Shown one piece after another: positions 7,779 to 15,725 of a DNA stretch of 36,112 nt. The stretch is taken from NCBI GenBank assembly GCA_002894665.1, contig NCRB01000024.1, positions 1 to 36,112 on the forward strand, written 5' to 3'. The stretch's first letter is position 1. The number at the start of each line of letters is the position of its first letter. Position numbers and translations under genes: made by a program. Source of the stretch: Salinivenus iranica (GTDB taxonomy: Bacteria; Bacteroidota; Rhodothermia; Rhodothermales; Salinibacteraceae). The notes under the pieces are model-generated. The model had not been told where the DNA came from and did no database searches. It was given only the letters and a program-made list of their open reading frames with translations.

Positions 7779-9011
7779 ATGGCAGACGCTCCCTCTTCCT
7801 CCCTGGCCCACTCAATTCGCGACTACCTGGCCGCCCACCAGCGCCAGATGCTGGCCGTGCTGGAGGCACTGGTGCGGGCCGAGTCGCCCACCGACGTGCC
7901 CGAGGCCCAGGCCGAGGTGCAGGCCGTCCTCGCCCGCCTCCTTCGCACGCTGGACTACGAGGTGCAACACCTGCCGGCCGAGGCGAGCGGCGGCCACCTC
8001 TACGCCCGCCCTGCCCACCGGGACCGGGGCCGCCCCATCCAGCTGCTCGTCGGCCACTGCGATACGGTGTGGCCCCTGGGCACGCTCGACGACATGCCGT
8101 TCGAGGTGGACGGCAACGAGGTGCGCGGCCCCGGCGTCTTCGACATGAAGGGCGGCCTCGTCCAACTGCTCTTTGCACTGGCCTCCCTCCGGGCCACCGA
8201 CGCACGCCCGGACGCCGTCCCGGTCGTGTTCATCAACTCGGACGAGGAAAATGGCAGCCCCACCTCGCGGCGCCCCCTCCGCCGCCTCGCTCGCTGCGCC
8301 CACCGCGCCTTCGTGCTGGAGCCCGCCCTGGGCCTCGACGGCAAGCTGAAGACCTCTCGGAAGGGGGCGGGCCGGTTCACGGTGCGCATCACGGGCAAAA
8401 GCGCCCACGCCGGGCTCGACCCCGAGAGCGGATCGAGTGCCATCCTGGAACTCTCCCACGTCGTGCAGCGCCTGCACGACCTCAACGATCCCGAGGCAGG
8501 CGTTTCGGTAAACGTGGGCACCATCGGCGGCGGCACGCGCCCCAACGTCGTGGCCCATACCAGTCGGGCCGAGGTGGACGTGCGCGTCCGGACGCAGGCG
8601 CAGGCCGACGAGGTGGAACGCACCCTCCGGTCCCTGCAGGCCACCACAGACGGCACCGCGCTCGACATCGAAGGCGGCATCGGGCGTCCGCCCATGGAGC
8701 CAACGCCGGCCTCGCGCGAGTTGTGGACCCAGGCCCAGCACGCCGCCTCCCTCCTCGGCGTGGACCTGTCGGAGGGGCGCTCCGGAGGCGCCTCCGACGG
8801 AAACACGATCAGTCCATTTACCCCCACGCTCGACGGCCTCGGCCCGGTGGGCGACGGGGCCCACGCCCGCCACGAGTTCTGCTACCTCGACAAGATGGTG
8901 GAGCGGAGCGCCCTTCTGGCCCTTCTCCTGGTGCATCCCCTGCTCCCGGAGACCCTCTCCCACGACCCGGCCGCCGCTCCCGCCGAGGCGCCCCCCTCGG
9001 CGTCTTCCTAA
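7779..9011 (+). CDS. M20 family metallopeptidase, glutamate carboxypeptidase (CPG2)-like
   Basis: A 410-residue zinc exopeptidase of the M20A type. The metal ligands and catalytic residues are visible: H93 and D95 (VGHCDTVWP), bridging D122 (GPGVFDMKGG), the catalytic Glu pair E156/E157 (SDEENGS), E181 (VLEPALG) and a late His in GDGAHARHEFCYLDK. The dimerisation (lid) domain has the CPG2-like GKSAHAGLDPESGSSA segment. No signal peptide is seen, so a cytoplasmic location is likely. The family removes C-terminal Glu or other residues from peptides or folates; the actual substrate is not known. The ATG at 7779 is supported by homology beginning near residue 12. It sits between a flavin reductase-like gene (28 bp) and a P-loop protein gene (37 bp), probably in one operon. 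Confidence 0.9.
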   Translation: MADAPSSSLAHSIRDYLAAHQRQMLAVLEALVRAESPTDVPEAQAEVQAVLARLLRTLDYEVQHLPAEASGGHLYARPAHRDRGRPIQLLVGHCDTVWPLGTLDDMPFEVDGNEVRGPGVFDMKGGLVQLLFALASLRATDARPDAVPVVFINSDEENGSPTSRRPLRRLARCAHRAFVLEPALGLDGKLKTSRKGAGRFTVRITGKSAHAGLDPESGSSAILELSHVVQRLHDLNDPEAGVSVNVGTIGGGTRPNVVAHTSRAEVDVRVRTQAQADEVERTLRSLQATTDGTALDIEGGIGRPPMEPTPASRELWTQAQHAASLLGVDLSEGRSGGASDGNTISPFTPTLDGLGPVGDGAHARHEFCYLDKMVERSALLALLLVHPLLPETLSHDPAAAPAEAPPSASS

Positions 9012-9048
9012 CCCGTCATCCTTTCTCTCGTTGTACCGTTCCCCTCCC

Positions 9049-10083
9049 ATGTCCGACGCCCCTCTCTTCGACCGCTGCATCTTCAGTTCGCTCACCCGCA
9101 TCAGCGCCCTCGACACCACCCCATTCACGCTCACCGCACGGCCCGCGTCCGACTGGAGCGGGGGCGACTACGTCGTGGGCGTCGTCACCGACACCTCCGG
9201 CTACCGGGCAATCGAGTTGCCCAGCGGCCGTGATATGGAGGTGGCCGAGGGCGACGCCGTGATGGGGGCCCTGGGCACGCGGAAGGCCACCCTTGAGATG
9301 ACCGGCTCCTGGCGGGCGATCGGCGCGGACGGGACGATGCATGCGCTCACCCGCGCCGGGCTTTTTGGGCGCGTCGAGTCGCGCTCCACCCTCGTCCAAC
9401 GCCCGATCGAGCTGCAGTACCACGGACATGTGGAGCGGCAGGGCGAGAAGGTGACGATGCAAAGCGTCCTCCCCTCCGTCGAGCCCCGCCCCTTCGACGT
9501 CCCCACCATTCTGTTCGTCGGCACGTCGATGTCCGCCGGCAAAACCACCGCCGCCCGCATTGTGACGCGCCGGCTGAAGCGGATGGAGCTCCGCGTGGTG
9601 GGGGCGAAAGTGAGCGGGGCCGGGCGCTACCGCGACCTCCTGTCCATCCAGGACGCCGGGGCGGATTGGGGCTACGACTTCGTCGACGTCGGTCTGCCGT
9701 CCACCGTGGTGCCGGCCGCCGAATACCGCACGGCCCTGCGGCAACTGCTCTCGCGCATGGCCCAGCCGCCCGCCGACGTGGCCGTCGTAGAAATCGGGGC
9801 CTCTCCCCTCGAGCCGTACAACGGGGCCATCGCCGTGGAGGCCCTGCAGGAGGCCCTCGCGATGACTGTTCTCTGCGCCTCCGACCCCTACGCGGTCCTC
9901 GGGGTCGAGGAAGCCTTCGGCATGCTCGCCCCCGACCTCATCACAGGCATCGCCACCAACACCGCCGCGGGCGTCGACCTCCTGAAGCAGCTCACCGACC
10001 GTCCCGCCTTCAACATCCGGGACAAGGACATGCGCTCCCGCCTCGACGCCCTGCTCCGCGACCGCCTCCCGGTCCTCGACTAG
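9049..10083 (+). CDS. Two-domain P-loop NTPase-like protein of unknown function
   Basis: A 344-residue soluble protein. Residues 1 to about 145 look beta-rich and contain GDYVVGVVTDTSGYRAIELP and a GDAVMGALGTRKATLEM stretch. From about 155 there is a Rossmann-like P-loop domain with Walker A GTSMSAGKTT (about 164-173), then VVGAKVSGAGRYRD and a Walker B-like hydrophobic strand VAVVEIGASPLEP. The second half recalls MobB/CobB or DUF1611-type single-domain NTPases, but the motifs do not match any one of them well. I therefore give no function. The ATG at 9049 is preferred over a TTG 18 bases upstream. The gene follows the M20 peptidase by 37 bp, so the two products may act on the same metabolite. 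Confidence 0.78.
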   Translation: MSDAPLFDRCIFSSLTRISALDTTPFTLTARPASDWSGGDYVVGVVTDTSGYRAIELPSGRDMEVAEGDAVMGALGTRKATLEMTGSWRAIGADGTMHALTRAGLFGRVESRSTLVQRPIELQYHGHVERQGEKVTMQSVLPSVEPRPFDVPTILFVGTSMSAGKTTAARIVTRRLKRMELRVVGAKVSGAGRYRDLLSIQDAGADWGYDFVDVGLPSTVVPAAEYRTALRQLLSRMAQPPADVAVVEIGASPLEPYNGAIAVEALQEALAMTVLCASDPYAVLGVEEAFGMLAPDLITGIATNTAAGVDLLKQLTDRPAFNIRDKDMRSRLDALLRDRLPVLD

Positions 10084-10258
10084 GCCCCTCGATCAAGGCC
10101 GGGACGGAGCGTCGCCCTGCACGTGACCTCCTCGGTCAGCCCCACAAAGGCCTGACCGCTGGTCCTCGCGCTTCAAGAGCACGCGGTTCCTCCGGTCACG
10201 GCGGCCCCGGCCCGTCGGCGCCCCGCCCCCCGCCGATCCAACGGGCCGCCACGCGGGC

Positions 10259-11197
10259 CTACGCGCCCTGCGTTGAGGCTTTGGCCTTCGGCAGGAGCGA
10301 CTTCGTATCCGGCTTCACCACGAAGACCGGCGTGGGCGACTGTCGCAACACCCGCTCCGTGACACTTCCCAGCAGGAGCCGATCGAGCCCCGTGCGGCCG
10401 TGGGTGGCGATCACCACGAGGTCGACCTCCTGCTCGTCCACGTACTCAAGGATGCTGCGGGCCGGCGAGCCCACCTCGGAGGACACCATCACGTGTTCGT
10501 ATCCAATCTCCTCCCGCGCCAGGTCGCCGAGCTGCTCTTCGGATCGCTCCAGCACCTCGGGCATGGGGAAGCGGACCGATTCGAGGCCGTAGGCCGACGG
10601 GTAGGTGGGCGTCTCGACCACGTGGAGCAGATCCACCTCTGCCCCGTACGTCAGGGCGATCTCCTTGGCGTGGCGCAGCGCCGCGACCGACGCGTCGGAG
10701 AAGTCGATGGGCACGAGAACCCGACGCACAGCCTGGTCCGGCGCCCGCTCCGCGTCGGCCCGGACCGTCAGGGCCGGGCAAGGCGCCGTGCGCACCACCT
10801 CCTCCGTGACGCTCCCAAAGAGCATGCGATCCACCCCGCGGCGGCCGTGCGTTCCCATCACCACGAGATCGATGGCGTTGGCGTCGGCGTAGTCGACGAG
10901 CGCCTCGCCCGGCACGGCCGACTCGATCTGCTCTTGCACGATGGACATGGTGCCCAGATCGGGCCAGTTGGTCTCCGCGTTGGCCCGGGAGGGGCGCCGC
11001 AGCCACGTGTTGAGCGTGTCAACCCCGATCGGAAATTGATGTTTGGCCTCCTCGTAGTCGTGCTGGTGGCGGCCCGTCACGTTCACCACGTGCAACTCCG
11101 CATCGTGCCAGTTCGCCAGAAAGGCGGCCTGTGGAAAGGCCCGCTTCGAGCCCTCAGAAAAATCAGTCGGAAAGAGAATGCGCTGAATGGAGAGCAT
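10259..11197 (-). CDS. Tandem-domain universal stress protein (UspA family), second copy
   Basis: A 312-residue cytoplasmic protein with two Usp domains. The first starts IQRILFPTDFSEGSKRAF and carries the nucleotide-binding type loop GTHGRRGVDRMLFGSVTEEV. The second starts RRVLVPIDFSDASVAAL and carries ATHGRTGLDRLLLGSVTERV. Both loops keep the G-x2-G-x9-G-S pattern of ATP-binding Usp proteins. The first domain has an insertion of about 35 residues (around 45-80) rich in charged residues. The C-terminal tail has several lysines, unusual for this acidic proteome. It lies 53 bp after the SDR gene at 11251-12006 on the same strand, so these two are probably co-transcribed. It is a paralogue of the protein encoded at 5948-6862. 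Confidence 0.92.
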   Translation of the reverse strand: MLSIQRILFPTDFSEGSKRAFPQAAFLANWHDAELHVVNVTGRHQHDYEEAKHQFPIGVDTLNTWLRRPSRANAETNWPDLGTMSIVQEQIESAVPGEALVDYADANAIDLVVMGTHGRRGVDRMLFGSVTEEVVRTAPCPALTVRADAERAPDQAVRRVLVPIDFSDASVAALRHAKEIALTYGAEVDLLHVVETPTYPSAYGLESVRFPMPEVLERSEEQLGDLAREEIGYEHVMVSSEVGSPARSILEYVDEQEVDLVVIATHGRTGLDRLLLGSVTERVLRQSPTPVFVVKPDTKSLLPKAKASTQGA

Positions 11198-11250
11198 AGA
11201 GACAGAAGGTGTGGGTTGTGAGAGATGAAAAGGGTCGATCGCGACCGTCG

Positions 11251-12006
11251 CTACTGCGCCGTAAAGCCGCCGTCGAGGACAAGCTCGGAGCCCGTCATGA
11301 ACTTCGACTCCTCAGACGCAAGGTACGTCACGGCGTAGGCCACGTCGTCCGGCTCGCCCATGTGCCCAATCGGGTGCATCGCGTCGAGCTCTTCCTTCGT
11401 CGCGCCTTGTACCTCGGCCCCGTAGTCGGCCATCTGCGTGTCGATGTACGCCGGATGGATCGAGTTGACGCGGATGCCGTCGTCGGCCAGCTCCATCGCC
11501 GCGTCTTTTGTCATGATGCGGACGGCGCCTTTGCTCGCCCCGTAGGCCGTGTGCCCGGACAACCCCACGAGGCCTGCCACCGACGACAGATTGATCACGG
11601 AGCCTCGTTCCTGCTCGCGCATCAGCGGCGTGCAGTGCTTCATGCCCAGAAAGACGCCGGTGACGTTGATGTCCATGAGGCGGCGCCAGTCGTCAACCGA
11701 CATTTCGTCCACCGGCTCGATCTGGTAGATGCCCGCGTTGTTGATCAGTACGTCGGGGCCCCCGAGGGCCGACTGCACTTCATCGACCACGCGCGACCAG
11801 TCGTCCTCGGACGTCACGTCGTGCTCGAAGAAGGCGGCGTCGTGCCCATCCGCGGTGAGGGCCGCGACTGCCTCCTCTCCCGGCTCAGTGTCAATGTCGG
11901 TGAGGGCCACCTTCGCGCCCTCTTCGGCGAGCATGCGAGCGACGGCCCGCCCAATGCCCCGAGCGGCGCCGGTTACAAGTGCTGTTTTCCCTGAGACGCG
12001 TCCCAT
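11251..12006 (-). CDS. Classical short-chain dehydrogenase/reductase (SDR)
   Basis: A 251-residue NAD(P)-dependent oxidoreductase of the classical SDR type. The Rossmann glycine motif is TGAARGIG (12-19), with NNAG at 89-92. The catalytic triad is Ser141 or 142, Tyr155 and Lys159 (YGASK). Asp37 (ALTDIDT) after the second strand favours NAD over NADP. The C-terminal FMTGSELVLDGGFT signature is typical of secondary-alcohol and cyclic-alcohol dehydrogenases. The substrate cannot be determined. It lies upstream of the second tandem usp gene (53 bp), and its start ATG at 12006 is 117 bp from the tonB stop. The tonB gene may therefore read into it. Confidence 0.93.
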   Translation of the reverse strand: MGRVSGKTALVTGAARGIGRAVARMLAEEGAKVALTDIDTEPGEEAVAALTADGHDAAFFEHDVTSEDDWSRVVDEVQSALGGPDVLINNAGIYQIEPVDEMSVDDWRRLMDINVTGVFLGMKHCTPLMREQERGSVINLSSVAGLVGLSGHTAYGASKGAVRIMTKDAAMELADDGIRVNSIHPAYIDTQMADYGAEVQGATKEELDAMHPIGHMGEPDDVAYAVTYLASEESKFMTGSELVLDGGFTAQ

Positions 12007-12123
12007 AATATCGATGTGGTTGTTTGTGGAGGAGTTGTGTGTGCAAAGAGAAGATAGGAGCGCGCATGCACGTGCGCAGTGGAGGAATCTCCGACATGAC
12101 TGTAGGGATCCCCCCCTTTCCCC

Positions 12124-12837
12124 CTACTCCAGGCGGAAGGTGAAGGTGACCGTTCCGGTCTGGTTTTCCTGCGGGGCCCCCGGGGGCAGGGGATTGAACT
12201 GCCAGCGCTGGAGCGCATCCATCACCGCCGCCTCAAGCTGTGGATTGCCCTTGATCAGCGGGACGCGGCGAACGATGCGGCCCTGCGGGTTGACGGTGAT
12301 CTGGACGCGGATGCGAGCGTTCACATTTGCCGCGTACTCCGGAAGCGGAGCAAACTCCGGATCGCGGTCGAGTCCTTCGATGTTGTAGGGCGCGGAGGCC
12401 TCTTCCGTCGCCCCTTCGCCCGGATCGCCGGTCGCGTCGCCGGGCTCCTCACTCGGTTCTTGCTCATCGGCCGCCTGGTCGAGTTCGGGCTGCGGCTCGG
12501 TCTCCGGCGGCTCGGCCTGTTCCTCCTCGGGCGGCACCGTCTCCTCACTTGACTCTTCTTCCTCGGGGAGATCCACCGGTTCGGTTTCCGGCTCGGCGGC
12601 CTCCTCCGGCTCCGTTTCGGGCTCTGGGGTTTCGGTCTCGGCCTCCGGGGCGGCCGCCTCCTCCACGGCCTCCGTCGCGTCGACGGGCTGGCCGGCCTGG
12701 AAGTCGCCAAACTCCACTTCCACGTAGCCCAACTGCTGGGGCGGCGGCGTCGAGGCCGTGAGGGTCCAAAAAAGCAGGGCGAGGAGCACGTGGAGCCCGA
12801 CGCTCAGACCGGCCCCTATCCAGTCGCTCGTGGTCAT
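12124..12837 (-). CDS. tonB: TonB-family energy transducer with an acidic linker
   Basis: A 237-residue inner-membrane protein that transmits proton-motive energy to outer-membrane TonB-dependent receptors. One N-terminal helix (about 8-27, GAGLSVGLHVLLALLFWTLT) anchors it. Residues about 50-150 are a periplasmic linker made of Pro and Glu with Asp and Gln. The C-terminal TonB domain (about 160-237) shows IRVQITVNPQGRIV and the AVMDALQRWQFNP block. The linker has almost no lysine, unlike the Pro-Lys/Pro-Glu linkers of Proteobacteria, which fits a halophile. No exbB or exbD gene is adjacent. It lies 90 bp downstream of the PorV-like gene. It is a candidate partner for the BtuB-like receptor at 29.2-31.2 kb, though other TonB proteins may exist outside the window. 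Confidence 0.93.
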   Translation of the reverse strand: MTTSDWIGAGLSVGLHVLLALLFWTLTASTPPPQQLGYVEVEFGDFQAGQPVDATEAVEEAAAPEAETETPEPETEPEEAAEPETEPVDLPEEEESSEETVPPEEEQAEPPETEPQPELDQAADEQEPSEEPGDATGDPGEGATEEASAPYNIEGLDRDPEFAPLPEYAANVNARIRVQITVNPQGRIVRRVPLIKGNPQLEAAVMDALQRWQFNPLPPGAPQENQTGTVTFTFRLE

Positions 12838-12927
12838 GGATCTGCAGAGATGATGAGACAGCCGCCGGAGGCAAGACGCCCGCGTCCTACCAATGAGACC
12901 GCCGCCGGGAGGGGATGGTTCGCCGCG

Positions 12928-14082
12928 TCAGTCGGTCCCGCCGCGCTTCAGGCCCGGCTGTTCAAGCCGGAGCTGGGCCGAAATGCGGTACGAGTAGCCG
13001 AGGTCTTGGGCCGTGAGCCCCGTGAAGTCGCCGAAACTGAAGTCGACGGACACCTGGGCCAAGTCGAGCCCCGCCCCGATCGACGGCGTGAGGTCGAGCC
13101 CGAACGAGTCGCCATACCGGATCCGCTGCAGGCCCCCGCGCAGTTCGGCCACGCCCTTGTAGTTGAACGCCGCGCCCAGCCGGGGCCGAAACGACACGTC
13201 GCCGATGTTGGGGACGAACGCCCGCTGTCCGTCCACGGCCACATCGGTGTCGAGGGCAACCGTGAGCGTATGCCCGCTGCCCACCGGCCACGCGGCCCCC
13301 GCCCCGAGGCGCACCACCGGCAGCACCAGGGCCGTGCCCCCATCGGGCAGGTCCTGCGCAAAGACGTCCTGGAACGTGTAGGGATCGCCGGTCTCCGGGT
13401 TGATGTCGGCGTCGTCCAGCTCAAACGCCCCCCGGTTCACACTCCAGCTCTGCAGCATGGTCGACACATCCTGCACGACTGCTCCGACGCGATACGGCCC
13501 CGACCGGTACTGCGCCGCCACGTCCATGCTGTATCCCCAGGCGTTCGCAAAATCGCCGATGGCGCGACGGAGGCCCTTAAACGTGACGCCGACGGACAGC
13601 CGATCGCTCACCTGCCGGCTGTACCCGACGAAGAGGGCCCAGTCGGCCGCCGAGAAGGTGGTAATGAGGCTTTCGTAGTTGGGCTTCGGCTGTTGGCGGA
13701 CCGGGTCCCAGGCGTTCAGCGTGTTGACGATGTCGTTCACGCCACTGCGGAAGACGGACACGCCAACGGTCGAGCGCTCGGTCGCCGGAAACGCCACGGC
13801 CCCGTAATCGAACGAGACGGCCCCGGCAAACCGCTCGACGTGCATGTAGCTCACCTCGGGATAAGTGAGGTGGCTCAGGCCGGCCGGGTTCCAGTAGCCG
13901 GCGCTCACCTCGTCGGCCAGGCTCACGTAGGCCCCGCCCATGCCCAGGGCCCGGGCGTCCACGCCGCCCGCCAAGAAGTCGGCCCCGTACTTGGCGATGC
14001 GCTGCCCGTGCGCCGCGCCCCCGCTGAGTCCAAGGAGAAGGAGTGCGAGCAGGAGCGCCCGACGGCACCTCACGACAGTCAT
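12928..14082 (-). CDS. PorV/PorQ-family outer-membrane beta-barrel protein
   Basis: A 384-residue outer-membrane protein. A signal peptide is clear (MTVVRCRRALLLALLLLGLSGGAAHGQ, cleavage after AHG). The mature start matches the PorV/PorQ pattern, with GGVDARALGMGGAYVSLADE followed by YWNPAGLSHL. The rest is a series of amphipathic strands ending in YRISAQLRLEQ. Relatives include type IX secretion components and FadL-like barrels; transport of a specific substrate cannot be inferred. The ATG at 14082 was chosen because it gives a proper signal peptide; an in-frame TTG lies 48 bases upstream. It sits 52 bp downstream of rsmB and 90 bp upstream of tonB. No other type IX secretion genes are in the window. 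Confidence 0.85.
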   Translation of the reverse strand: MTVVRCRRALLLALLLLGLSGGAAHGQRIAKYGADFLAGGVDARALGMGGAYVSLADEVSAGYWNPAGLSHLTYPEVSYMHVERFAGAVSFDYGAVAFPATERSTVGVSVFRSGVNDIVNTLNAWDPVRQQPKPNYESLITTFSAADWALFVGYSRQVSDRLSVGVTFKGLRRAIGDFANAWGYSMDVAAQYRSGPYRVGAVVQDVSTMLQSWSVNRGAFELDDADINPETGDPYTFQDVFAQDLPDGGTALVLPVVRLGAGAAWPVGSGHTLTVALDTDVAVDGQRAFVPNIGDVSFRPRLGAAFNYKGVAELRGGLQRIRYGDSFGLDLTPSIGAGLDLAQVSVDFSFGDFTGLTAQDLGYSYRISAQLRLEQPGLKRGGTD

Positions 14083-14134
14083 GAGAATGGAGCCCGTTTG
14101 AACACGCGATGCACTCCGTAGCACGCGCAAGGAC

Positions 14135-15478
14135 CTAGGATGTTACGTGGCGGAGCCGGGCCGCAAACGCGCCGTCCATGCGGTGTCGGTGCGGACGAGT
14201 GGCGAGAAACCCGCTCGGCGAGATCATCTCCGCTGGCACCAGCCCCTCGGCCGCCTCCACGGTGAAATCGGCGTGGCGGGCCAGAAAGCGGTCGACGCGG
14301 TGCTCGTTTTCTTCCGGCGCGATCGTGCAGGTGCTGTAGACGAGCAGGCCGCCGGGGCGCACCAGTTGGGCCGCGGCGTCGAGCAGTTCGTCCTGCAGGG
14401 CCGCAAGCTCCTCCAGGTCGTCCGGGGCACGCTGCCAGCGGAGGTCGGCCCGCTTGCCGAGCACGCCGAGCCCCGAGCAGGGGGCGTCGAGCAGTACGCG
14501 GTCGGCCCGCGGCGGATCGGGACGGTCGGCCACGGCACGCAGATCGGCCGCTTCCGTCTCCACACAGTCGGCCACGCCGTGCGCCTCGGCCCCTTCGTGC
14601 ACCCGTGCCAGGCGCCCCTCGTGCGAGTCGATGGCGCGGATCCGGCCCGTCCCCTCCATGGCCGCCGCCAGGGCGAGGGTTTTGCCGCCGGGGGCCGCAC
14701 AGCCGTCAATGACGGTCTCGCCCGGCTGCGCATCCACGAGACGGACGACGTGGCTGGCGCTCTCGTCCTGCACGGCGACGCGTCCCTCGTCCAGCAGGCC
14801 GCCCTGGAGGAGGGGCTGGAGGCGCTTCAGGCGCAGGCTCGTGTCGAGGGAGGGCGAGCGGGTATACACGATCTCGCGCTCGTCGAGCCACTCCTCCACC
14901 TCGGCCCGGGTGGTGCGGAGCGGGTTGATGCGCACGTGATGGGCCGGCCGCCGGTTGTTCCACTCCAGGAGCTCGACGGCCTCCTCGGGCCCAAAGCGGT
15001 CGAGCCACCGCCGGACGAGCCACGTGGGGTGCGAGTGCCGGAGGGCAAGGTCCTCCGCCTCATCGCCGGTGTCGGGCTGGGGAAGCGCGTCGCGGCGGTC
15101 GATGGCGCGGAGCACGCCATTTACGAGGTTGGCCGCGCCCTGGCGCAAGGTCTGCTTCGCCAGCTCCACGTACTCGTGCACCACCGCCCGGGTGGGCGTC
15201 GCCTGAAACTCCAGCTCGTAGAGCCCCAGGCGCAGGATGTATCGGAGGCGGGCCTCCATGCCATCGTAGTCGCCGTTGTAGGCGTCGGCCAGCACAAAAT
15301 CGAGCCACCGGCGCTGCCGCGTGACCCCCGCCACCAGTTCGCGGGCCTGTCGGCGGGTGCGGGCGTCGGCGTCGTCGGCCGACAGCTTGCCCACAAAGGC
15401 ATCGTCGCGCGCCACCCGCTCCAGGTGGCGAAGGGCAAGTCGGCGCGAGGGGGAAACGGCGTCGGTGGAAGGGGGCAT
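14135..15478 (-). CDS. rsmB: 16S rRNA (cytosine-967-C5) methyltransferase RsmB
   Basis: A 447-residue rRNA methyltransferase that forms m5C967 in 16S rRNA using S-adenosylmethionine. Residues about 8-130 form a NusB-like RNA-binding domain (ARELVAGVTRQRRWLDFVL; AVVHEYVELAKQTL). The methyltransferase domain holds the SAM motif VIDGCAAPGGKTLALA (256-271). It also has both catalytic segments, DAPCSGLGVLGKR (331-343) and YSTCTIAPEENE (381-392), where Cys384 would be the nucleophile. The ATG at 15478 was chosen because homology starts nearby; the frame is open 144 bases further without homology. It lies 247 bp downstream of the glycosyltransferase gene on the same strand. Confidence 0.95.
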   Translation of the reverse strand: MPPSTDAVSPSRRLALRHLERVARDDAFVGKLSADDADARTRRQARELVAGVTRQRRWLDFVLADAYNGDYDGMEARLRYILRLGLYELEFQATPTRAVVHEYVELAKQTLRQGAANLVNGVLRAIDRRDALPQPDTGDEAEDLALRHSHPTWLVRRWLDRFGPEEAVELLEWNNRRPAHHVRINPLRTTRAEVEEWLDEREIVYTRSPSLDTSLRLKRLQPLLQGGLLDEGRVAVQDESASHVVRLVDAQPGETVIDGCAAPGGKTLALAAAMEGTGRIRAIDSHEGRLARVHEGAEAHGVADCVETEAADLRAVADRPDPPRADRVLLDAPCSGLGVLGKRADLRWQRAPDDLEELAALQDELLDAAAQLVRPGGLLVYSTCTIAPEENEHRVDRFLARHADFTVEAAEGLVPAEMISPSGFLATRPHRHRMDGAFAARLRHVTS

Positions 15479-15725
15479 GGGCGCAGCGGTCTGTCGAAAG
15501 AACGTGGAGCCTCTGTACGCCCGCCCCGAATCGGCGTTTTCGGCGGCCCAAATCTTCACGCGAGCACCGCGAAGAGGCCTCCAGCCCAACGGCCGATTCC
15601 GCCGCTCCCTTTTCCCTGCCATCCGCCCTCCTCCCCTGCCCTCCTGGACGCGTGGGGGCCACCCCAGCGTGGCATTTTTCGTGCCCTCAGGGGCGGAGGG
15701 GTCGACCGTTCTCTCGCGCTCGCAA

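Noticed and set aside
7812-9134. A 440-codon minus-strand frame
   Set aside because: It is antisense to the M20 peptidase, whose metal ligands are all present on the plus strand.
9049-10083. Assignment of the P-loop protein as DgcN-like D-glutamate N-acetyltransferase (DUF1611)
   Set aside because: The Walker A and following motifs do not match what I recall of that family closely enough, so it stays unnamed.
10134-10157. GGTCAG/CTGACC inverted repeat between converging genes as a terminator
   Set aside because: The stem is six pairs with a 12-base loop and no T-run on either strand, so chance is a sufficient explanation.
12790-14121. A 443-codon plus-strand frame
   Set aside because: It is antisense to the PorV-like gene, which has a signal peptide and family motifs. 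No domain is seen in the antisense product.
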